Origin: Sipunculus nudus
Lineage: Eukaryota; Annelida; Sipuncula; Golfingiida; Sipunculidae
DNA: 64,000 bases
NCBI GenBank assembly: GCA_026874595.1
Contig: CM049308.1
Span: 13,783,501 to 13,847,500, forward strand
Direction of reading: 5' to 3'
A model generated the notes under the pieces. The model ran no database searches. It was not told where the DNA came from and saw nothing but the letters and a program-made list of their open reading frames with translations. Positions 55,352-64,000 of the stretch are shown one piece after another (position 1 is the stretch's first letter; every line of letters begins with the position of its first letter). The position numbers were made by a program, and so were the translations under genes.

Positions 55352-55530
55352 CTGTACAGTTTTAACTCCTCGTTGCACACGACCTATCCACGAGTTAATT
55401 GGGTTATCAGGACACGGATAATGAGTTTAATTAATGTGTGCAACTGACATTTTCCGCTGTCACAAGCACTTTGCAAGTTTCCGGTTTGTTTCAGTCCAGT
55501 TGTTGTTTGACAATTTCGCCAGACGATATT
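55352..55530 (-). other. lmln: Probable non-coding first exon of lmln
   Basis: The sequence ACTGTACAG followed by GTGAGT gives a strong minus-strand donor at 55346-55351. The coding exon has an acceptor in its 5' UTR (52609-52610), so at least one upstream non-coding exon is needed. This is the best donor I see in the next 3 kb. The 5' limit is a guess; no TATA box is placed. Confidence 0.35.
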
Positions 55531-55662
55531 ACGCAAAAGTTATTTGCAACGACTTATGTGATTGGCTGATGCACATTGGTAACGGCTAAAATCCGAACGA
55601 CGAAAATCGGATGTAGTAGGCCAAGCACGATTACAGAGCAGGATTTTATAATCCATAATGCC

Positions 55663-55664
<2 letters not shown>

Positions 55665-55730
<66 letters not shown>
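55665..55730. repeat. (TA)n microsatellite upstream of the presumed lmln first exon
   Basis: About 66 bp of perfect alternating TA, 130-200 bp upstream of the likely start of transcription of lmln. Length is likely polymorphic. Confidence 0.95.
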
Positions 55731-55734
<4 letters not shown>

Positions 55735-55739
55735 CAGGA

Positions 55740-58700
55740 CTCGGTAGAAAAAGTACATTTTGTACATCTATGTATTTTCAGTGTAATTATAATGGGTGTA
55801 TAAAAACATGTTTACATGAGTCTAAAATTCAATATTATGCGAGCTACTCACTGTCCTATATATGCGATCAGCATTATTGTATAAGGTTAATTTATTGTTA
55901 ATAATAATAACTTGTAAGATACTTGTAAGATACTAGTGTTCTTGGCCCACAACAAAAATATTTTCAAACTATAGATAATAACTTATTCTTGTTCTAATAT
56001 TGATCCTTACACACACAAAATTCTAATATAAGAAAATTTTTTTTAAAGAATTATTAAGGTAAGTTTAAATATTTTTTTTTTGCATACGATGCAATTAAAA
56101 TGTACTTACTGAGTTTTATTAAATCTTCTTGTTATATTTATATATTTCACAGTTAAAAGGAAAGTACACCACATTTCAATGGTCCACTGTAATGTTTCAC
56201 GTGATTCTTCAAATATAATAGCAGTGATAAAACAACAGAATCTGTTCACTGTATATTGAGGAGATTTGATTGATAATGACTAACGGCAACTCGATCCCAT
56301 GCTGATCATTCTACCAGTAATTATAGTGTCATTCAAGCAAAGAATAAGTAAAACAAATTTAATAAAATAATGAAAACTTCCTTATATGGAATAGGTGTAA
56401 ACAGTTAAATATTTACTTAATCCACGACTCTTTATATTTGTCATATTTCTTAAATGATTTATAGACAGATAATGATTCTTAAGAATACATTAATACGTCA
56501 CACAATTACTTTTATTGTCATTATTGAGCAGAACGTAGCTATGTAAATAACATTTCGTACATTTGTTTACACATTTATATATAAATTACACTGTAAATAT
56601 ACATGTGTATTATGATTTTACTGTTTGCAGGCATAAATTGCAGCAGAGCTTGACGACAGGCTTTGCATCCGACCTGGCATCTGACATGCGACATCTGGGG
56701 TTAAGTCTGCACGCTGTAATTAGACTGGTTTCGTGTCTCACGAAATCCCTCAGTGATTTTTCTGAATGACATGTAAACAACGGCCCGCGTAAGAAACGGT
56801 CAATTGGTAGAGTTTGTCTCTTCCTCAGAACGGGCGCGGGCTCACCAGATTGTTGGGGACCCAGCAAGCCTGAGCGTCAGTTATCTGATGATCGCCCGGG
56901 TGCCGATACCGGCAACGGCGTGAAACTCGGAGTAACAACACGATGCTCCAGCGTGTTTAACGTTTAGTATTACCTAAAGAAAAAAAAAATGAGAACCCTT
57001 TTTTAATTTTGTACGGAGTGCGTGTTGACAGATTTGAAATTTTCCTATATACGTGTACTGGCACGGGAACATGCATATTAGGCCTATCTGTGTCGCATGG
57101 ATACAATGCGGAATCGGTAACAATCGCTTCATCCTACATTAATCATATAAAATTAGGTTTATGAGAAAAAATAATAATTTCTAATGTTAAATTTATATTT
57201 TGAAATTACCATTGGGAAAGTTCTATTGAATTCTGATTCATGAAATGCAAAAATTAGTTGAAAACACAAACTATTTATCATGTTCTGGAAAGAGAAATTA
57301 ATTGTAATATGCAGTATTAACGTTAGTTTGTGTTAGGCCTACTCTTCTGAGGAGCAGCTCTTGCTCTGAATTTTGGTACATATTATGAACTCTGTACTAA
57401 AATAAGCAACGTTATTTTGTAGAAACAACTGATAGACATACAAAGCAAAATTATCGGAGACTTCATGAATCATCAGAGAGAATTTTAATTACAGGCCTAT
57501 TTTCCTGTTGCTGTATATTTTGTCAGTGATGTAACTGTAATGTATAAGGATAGATGGTCCTTCCAGTGAATTATTTTTCTGCGACAGACGGCACACACTC
57601 CGCAGCCTGTGACTCGTGCACAAGAGTACTACTCTAATGGTTAGGGTGTGTGGGCGTCAAAATCTGCCACCCACAATGCACCGGGCTTCCAAATACCCCA
57701 GCGGCGTAGGTACTAATGTAGTTAAGTATGTAATGTAGTCCATTAAAATATATGTAAACTTGATAATCATTGTTTCAAGACAAAATGCATAAAGATGGGT
57801 ATTTTTTGTGGTAAGAACTTCACGGTATAAGTAATAATTTGTAAGCATACATTTTGACTACAACAAAAAATTTCTTTTGTCAGTGGTGTTACTGTAATGT
57901 ATAAGTAGATGGTCCCTCCAGTGAATTATTTTTCTTAAATAGAATTTTTGTTGTTGTGTTAAAAACTCGAATCATCCCTTTAAACACGTTGCACGTGTTT
58001 AATTATTGAACGTCTGCAACATATTGAAGAACCATACAGTCGGGTGTTTTGCATATAAACACCTGTCACGTTTAATAGGGTTTCAATAAAAAAAAGGCAT
58101 GTTTACATAGTTAATACCTGCATGTAATTAAAAGACGAATCATGCAGGTGATTATTGCTTTGACGCCTGAGATTTTACACTGTAAATAATGGAAATGATT
58201 AACTGGCATTTGAATACATTACCCGTTGAAAGCATAATAGACATTTCATATCCTTGCTAATGGAAGTTTACATTTTTTTTAATCGGTCTGTACAGAATAA
58301 ATCCGCTCATAATACCAGCATGCCCATTGTTACTTGCTTATTGTTATAATTAGCCTTTACATGTATTAAAATTTCAATGCGTTAAAGTCATCCTCTGCTT
58401 TACATAATGATCTTACGGGGCATCAAAATGCAATATTACAAGTCTTCGGGGACAGTTATCAAAGACTGTGCAGTATTCTGAAAACTGACGTTATTTGTGA
58501 TGTATTATTCCAACTGTAATCAGCTGTTGCTTGTAATGGACCCGCTTTTGGTCAGGGTACATTTATGTTCTTTTATTTCAGCGAACTACAGCTTGCATAC
58601 ATACACAAGGGTGTCAACAAAGATCAGGCTAATTGATGCTTGTCGTCTGGGCTAGTATATGAGACCTTTTTTTTCGGTAATCACTTTGTTGCCGGTGGCC

Positions 58701-60900
58701 TATTCCTGCCAAGAAATAATAAACATTTTATTTTAATTTTATTAAAATAATTTCTCTTGCGCACAACATAATATTTCATGCTTACAATTGTCGTGCGTAG
58801 AACTTTCTACATTACTCCGCTTGCGTATTATCTGTTAAGATGACTGGAGCTGTCTGCATCATCTACTTCCATTCGATATAGGCTTTACTTGTTTTGAAAT
58901 AATTTTTATTCTTGATCACAGGCACATTAACATTGATTTTTTAAATTGTCTATCAGTCCGAAAAAGCTTTCTGGCTCTTATTCATGTTTTTCATAAATTA
59001 GTGCCTGAGGGTGGTTTTCTTTACCTTTTTATATCTTTATAAATATTAAGTTTTCGATAAATACTCCCCATTTCATTATGGGACATTACTATTATATACT
59101 AGTATGTGTGTGTGTTTGTGTGTGTTTGTGTGTGTTTAGTGCATGAAAAATCGAATGGAACTTGATTACTAGACTTCCGTTCCACAGACGATACACAAAA
59201 TAAATGATCTTGTGGAAGCATATATATCCATAAGAAATTAATCACTCCAAACCAATCACAGATTTATTGTTTAAAGAATACGATATTGTTGATCACAAGA
59301 TTTAGACAGGCCAAACTTTTGTAATAATTTGGTTTAAGAACATTTCGTGGAAAGTCCGATGGTAGGAGATCGGAAAAATATAAGTAAAAGAATAAACTGT
59401 TGAACAATTATGTATATAATTACCATGCATTAAATTCGTTAATATGAGCATTTGTCAGTGGCGACTCATGATCTAGAGACCTATTAGAGACCAATGAGTC
59501 TTAAAGCTCATCTTAAATTTCAAGAGAGCAACATTGAAAAGTATATCATCGGAAAACTTCCTTCCGTAGATTTTTATTTCAGTTTGAGAGAATTTCATGA
59601 ATTGGTAAACCAAATACATCCTCAAGGAGAGTCAACAACATTTATCCGTAATATGGACGAATGCCTCATAATCCTACTGAGAACTGAAAGATGTCTCCCT
59701 TCACTTAAAATACAAGTGTATCCTTGCGCATCTGAACATCCCCATGCATGTATACGAACATATGTATGTATAAGAGAAATGTGCCATTCATTTATTGAGT
59801 GATAACAAAACGACCAGTTTTGGTCAGTACTATAGTAATTATTAGAGTGGTGGTCTGTATATAGTAGGGGTATGCTCACTTCAAGTGGATCAACTTATGG
59901 GATTGACTTCTTTGGTGGACCGTTTATTATGGTGTACCTTAGCCGTGACAACCCGACTCAGTAGGCAATCGGATAATTGGCTGGTAAGCCTATACTCGAG
60001 TCGTGATACAAGTTATATCTAGGAATGTATCGCAGTGGTCGTGCATCAGGTTGCATTCAAATCGTGGTAAAAGGCCCATAATCTCAATATTATAGTAAAA
60101 ATGATGAATTTACACAATAGTATACATGTGAGCTCACAACCCAAACTGAAACACCGTCTCCATGGACACAGGTCATTTCCTGTATCGCCTGCAAGCTGCC
60201 TGCGTCCTGTTACCCGTGCGAGCCATGATTGTGTTCATGCGGTCATAAATTCAACAAACACGCCAAAGGGTTTACCAATGTGCTGGGTTAAAACGGAACT
60301 TTTTTTCGCTCATGTTTGGTATTATAAGAAAGTACACAAAAAATGCTAAAGATTGGTCTGGTTTATGTTGATTGACAGTGTACCTGTAGGCCAGGAAGCA
60401 TGAAGCGTTGTCAGAAATGACGAAAATATTTGCATCTTCATTAATGCGTTCTCAGACATAGATGTCATGACACTCTGGAGCTAGTAATCTGGTCGTAATG
60501 CCAGAGGGTCGATATGACGCTAGGTGTATCCATGGTCCGTCAGTCCATTTGTCCGCCCGTCCGTTAACTTTAAGTGTTCCAAGTTGTCGAGTTCGATTTT
60601 AGGCAAAATTCAGTGGCGCCGTGATGACATACCAAAATCTGATGAATATTCATAAAACTCATTATAAATATTAACCAATACAGTTTTTCACCTGAATTTA
60701 ATTCTGTGCAAAATTCACGCATACTTTATGGGACCAGAGGTCACAACACTTAGACGGGTGTATTATATGCATGTTTGCGGTGCTGCTGTTAGACGGGTGC
60801 TTTGGGGCGCTACTCTGTACACCGATAGGAAAAACCCTCAGGAAGGGGTCTTTAACGTTTTTCAAAAATATGTTATAATCTATCGACAGAATCGACCTAC
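55740..60900. other. 5' flank, no recognised gene
   Basis: Mostly AT-rich. A GC-richer patch lies at 56770-56950. A 58-bp segment (TGTCAGTGATGTAACTGTAA onward) is duplicated at 57521-57581 and 57888-57945. At 60640-60770 there is an inverse copy of the ACCTCTGACCTCATTAAATA family. Frames such as 59494-59802 show no motif I know. Confidence 0.5.
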
Positions 60901-60979
60901 AATATAAATATAGGTTTTCTATGAGGAAACAGCATCGTTTAATCTATTATATATAACTGACATGTTCTTCTTTGGTATT

Positions 60980-61510
60980 GTATCTAATTGTAATATATAT
61001 TGCATGATGAACTGTAAACACTAATTATTCGTGGGCACAATACATCATAAAAGATAAATTGCGCAATTTAACAGTAAACCACATGTCATGCTTTCCTTGC
61101 ATATTTGAAATATATATTGCATAATATAACGCTAAACACCTACCTTTCTTGATGAAATAGATTGAGAAAGTTATATTGCATTATGTGACGGTGAACACGA
61201 AATATTTTTGGGAATATAATTGTAAAAGTTATATTGCACAATGTATACAACATTTAACTACATACTCATATTGGGTAAAGTAGATTATAACGGATCAATT
61301 ACGCGCATAATATAAAACTCATGCTGACTCCACATTGAATTTATCTGGTGAGAAATAAATTGCACAATGTAATGGTACAACACATACTCTTCTATAGGGT
61401 AAAATAAATTATGATAATATATCGTGTAAAAGTAAAATCATTTAATTCTTAAGTAAAATAAATTATGAAAATAAACTACATAATTTAACAGTAGAAGGCA
61501 TGTAGTGTTA
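60980..61510. repeat. Old degenerate tandem repeat, unit about 65-75 bp
   Basis: Recurring elements TATATTGCA(T/C)AAT, AACAGTAAACAC(A/C) and GGTAAAATAAATTATGA in the same order about seven times, with much drift. Likely an ancient minisatellite. Confidence 0.6.
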
Positions 61511-61890
61511 TAGCTTAAAGAAGGCCTTCCATCTACCGATTTTTTTTTTGTTATTGTACGGCATGTTCAAGTAGGGAGTATAACCAGATGATTATTTTGA
61601 TAATTTATTGTACATTGATGTATGGAGTATCATGTTAAGATATTAGTGTGAGAACTTTAGTTAGAAAGCACGCGTGTCTCGTTTGATGTTAATTTCAGTA
61701 CAGTTTAATTCTGTGTGAACTGTCTCTGTTTGGCGGTCTCTAAAGTAACGATTGTTTGTTTTAGACTTTAAAGGGCGAGCACCTGTTTAGTTAGGTTTTC
61801 TCAGGATTTTGTCTCTGGGGGCGTGTCCATAATAAAACTCATGTAATTATTGGCAGTCGGCATAATTGGCCAGAAGACGGTCAGGACTTG

Positions 61891-61990
61891 TGACGTCAGG
61901 GAGTATATATGAGTCGTGATTGAAAAGTAATGTGCTACAAAGTGTCCGATCAGCTGAGAGATGATGTCTGTAAGCGTAGACAGTCGGTGT
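61891..61990 (+). promoter_or_regulatory. Candidate promoter: CRE plus TATA, with downstream ATG and donor
   Basis: Perfect CRE palindrome TGACGTCA at 61891-61898, then TATATAT at 61904-61910, then ATGATGTCT followed by GTAAGC at 61962-61976. GGGGGCGTG upstream at 61818 is a GC-box-like site. No downstream plus-strand exon could be identified before the inverted-repeat element starting at 62015. Confidence 0.3.
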
Positions 61991-62014
61991 CTGAGGAAGG
62001 CCATAGTGATTACT

Positions 62015-62896
62015 CATAACATCTGGAGATCTCGACGTAAAATTTCACCAAAAAAATGATATTTTGGTGCAGAGAACATATAATGAAGAGATGTTAAGTC
62101 GGGATCTCGAGATGTTAAGTCGAGATCTCGAGATGTTAAGTCGAGGTCTCGAGATATTATCACGAGACCTCGACATAATATCTCGAGATAATATTTCACA
62201 TTTGTACGAACCATTCGATGCTGAATTGACATAAAGCAAAACAGTATATTCGTTAGAGTGCTTACTACTGCAATTATAAAAACAAAAACCATGTATACTG
62301 TGTTTAACTGAACAGTGATACAATATAATACAGTTAAAATCAATCAAGGTTGAATTTCCCGAAAGACAAGGCGAGGTGAAGAAAAGTTCAATATAAAATT
62401 CAATATTTAATTATTCATATCCGTAAGGAAGATGTCGAAGCCTAAAGAAACTGAAACATTCTACCTGAACGGCGGATTCGAAGTCATGGCTGAGAAATCA
62501 CTCAAATAAAAATGTTTAGGTCTGCATACATGCAGTGTGGGTACCTTATTATTTAAAAAATATAAACAGATACGAGCTTGTTATATAAAAAAAAAACGCT
62601 TTTGATTTTATTGAAATAGTGGTTTGTTTTATGGTATCATAAATGAAAACATGATAAAAATAAATATAAATAACTGTGTTTTCGGGTAGGTACGCGGGAG
62701 GGTTGCTTCAGCCCCTAAAGCCCCAATCTGGACCCAATATAACTATAACTATAGCTCAGATTACCTTTAGTTCACCTATCTAAATCATAAATGATTTATA
62801 ACCATAAATAAACGGTTTAAATTTTTCGATCATCTCTCATCATGATTTTCCTTCTGCAAAATGCTCTGTTTTGGCCTTAAAGCCACTACTCACCTG

Positions 62897-62957
<61 letters not shown>

Positions 62958-63558
62958 AAAGAACTAAAGGTAATCCTTGCAGGGAAAGATTCTCACAACG
63001 CCACTTTGACGTATAAGCATTTTATCTACAGGATACTTGTACACAAGGTATTTGACCCAGTGTTAACATACCGATAAAAACATTTAACAGAGTTATTGAA
63101 AGATCCCTCGTTTATGATCGTTTGAGTATATGAAGCAATGAAATATTTGTCATTTAAAGAAGCCAGATGTCTTTGCCGGAAGTGTTTTATTACAATCCCC
63201 CCCCCCCCCCAGTACCCCGACCCATGTTATAATTTAAACACGTGGATATAAACAAAAGGCACAACCTATACCCCTAGGGACTGGCTCATTTTTATGAAAG
63301 GTTCAATAGACTATGATTATTTGACAGACGTCAGATATTGGAATCGGTTCCTTTAACTTTGTTTTACTTTACGTCAATTAAGCATCGGATGGTTCGTACA
63401 ACGCCCAAGGAGACGTATTTTTTGTTGAAAATTTATCTCGAGATCTCGACTGAACATCTTTAGATCTCGTCTTAACATCACGAGATCTGGAGATAAATAT
63501 TTTTTTCTGCAGCAAATATTTTTGGTGAAATTTTATGTCGAGATCTCGAGATGTTATG
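62015..63558. mobile_element. Inverted-repeat (foldback) element with TCTCGAGA-rich ends
   Basis: The 36 bp at 62015-62050 (CATAACATCTGGAGATCTCG onward) and at 63523-63558 are reverse complements with about two mismatches. Inside both ends are clusters of TCTCGAGA and GAGATCTCGA palindromes. Interior contains (TA)n at 62900-62955, a C run at 63197-63210, and no transposase ORF. Non-autonomous by inference. Confidence 0.7.
62900..62955. repeat. (TA)n microsatellite
   Basis: About 55 bp of alternating TA inside the inverted-repeat element. Confidence 0.95.
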
Positions 63559-63611
63559 TCGTGAGATTTAGGGAAACGCGTCTAAAGGTGTAGAAAAGCC
63601 CCACTGGTTTA

Positions 63612-63633
63612 CCCCCCCCCCCCCCCCCCCCCC
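63612..63633. repeat. Poly-C tract
   Basis: Run of 22 C about 90 bp upstream of the TATA-like site at 63713. Confidence 0.9.
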
Positions 63634-63712
63634 GCCCGTAATCTGCAAATCCTGGTCTTTCTGTTTTTCAGATAAACATTGAACCGGGAGTTTCTGGGAA
63701 AACTGATAGGGC

Positions 63713-63839
63713 TATTTATACGCGTGACGGATATGTATGACGCAGATAACTGGTATACATAAGCTGTCCCGATAACCTAATTATCTATCTTGTGGAGGTA
63801 CTGTGTGCTACTTTGATCTAAAACTGAAGTATGGTAAGT
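63713..63839 (+). promoter_or_regulatory. Candidate promoter and first exon of a plus-strand gene
   Basis: TATTTATA at 63713-63720 is followed about 110 bases later by an ATG (63831-63833) directly abutting a strong donor GTAAGT. A first exon ending at the start codon is a common design for short housekeeping genes. The next exon would lie beyond the window, so the product is unknown. Confidence 0.3.
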
Positions 63840-64000
63840 TTTTAGCTAGAAACTAGCTCTTGACCAACATAAACATTGGACATGTTTCATTAACATGTTT
63901 ATAAACATGTTTTATTTTTTTTCTAATAACAAGGCTACTCAATTAAGCTGGAAAGATTCCGGTATAACTCAGTGAATCACCCGCCGTGTCACAAGTATAA

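Noticed and set aside
55540-55803. Two ORFs of repeated Tyr-Ile
   Set aside because: Translation of the (TA)n microsatellite on both strands.
56770-56960. GC-richer patch as a possible exon of another gene
   Set aside because: No open frame with convincing splice sites on either strand; some GTGAGC-like donors exist but no partner.
57630-57690. tRNA-like A box (CTCTAATGGTTAGGGTG) with a weak B-box-like stretch
   Set aside because: Arms do not pair into a cloverleaf by eye; at best a decayed tRNA-derived fragment. A tRNAscan-type run would settle it.
59494-59802. 102-residue plus-strand ORF
   Set aside because: No recognised motif, no promoter or splice context, and the length is possible by chance in this sequence.

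Overview
This is eukaryotic DNA: AT-rich, intron-dominated and packed with dispersed and tandem repeats. The repeat types (hairpin-ended elements finishing in a GCTGAGCTAAAA tail, TGACCTTTGACC-rich arrays, 281-336 bp tandem units) suggest a marine invertebrate, most likely a bivalve mollusc. That placement is an inference; no species is claimed.

The window is dominated by one minus-strand gene, the leishmanolysin-like (M8) zinc metalloprotease lmln, whose coding exons run from 52436 down to 4409. I assembled 16 coding exons with consistent GT/AG junctions and phases and no internal stop, predicting 792 residues. The order is: signal peptide, RKRR furin-type site, M8 catalytic domain with HELIH and the downstream SHW histidine plus Met-turn methionine, cysteine-rich C-terminal part, Thr/Pro linker, an SEA-like module with a GS dipeptide, one transmembrane helix and a roughly 100-residue Ser-rich tail. 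A non-coding first exon probably lies near 55.35-55.53 kb.

Layout: 1-4408 is downstream flank and 3' UTR. 4409-8513 encodes the linker, SEA-like, membrane and tail exons. 10442-25505 encodes the catalytic and cysteine-rich exons, with large repeat-filled introns. 25506-32167 is an intron with repeats and a GC-richer block. 32168-40566 holds four upstream M8 exons, with nested transposon insertions in the 34898-40481 intron. 40567-52069 is an 11.5 kb intron with repeat arrays and an orphan cysteine-rich exon. 52070-52608 is the signal-peptide/propeptide exon. 55.5-64 kb is 5' flank with no recognisable protein gene, but two plus-strand promoter-like signatures (about 61.9 and 63.7 kb) and a 1.5 kb inverted-repeat element.

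The most unusual observation is that four exon/intron junctions of this one gene are embedded in tandem arrays whose unit contains the splice site itself: about 16 copies of an acceptor (24.4-25.2 kb), about 18 copies of a donor (31.66-32.19 kb), ten 66-bp copies of an acceptor plus in-frame coding sequence (7.04-7.70 kb), and a 15-bp donor duplication (10.41-10.44 kb). These arrays supply decoy or alternative splice sites, and in the 66-bp case a potentially length-variable protein segment.
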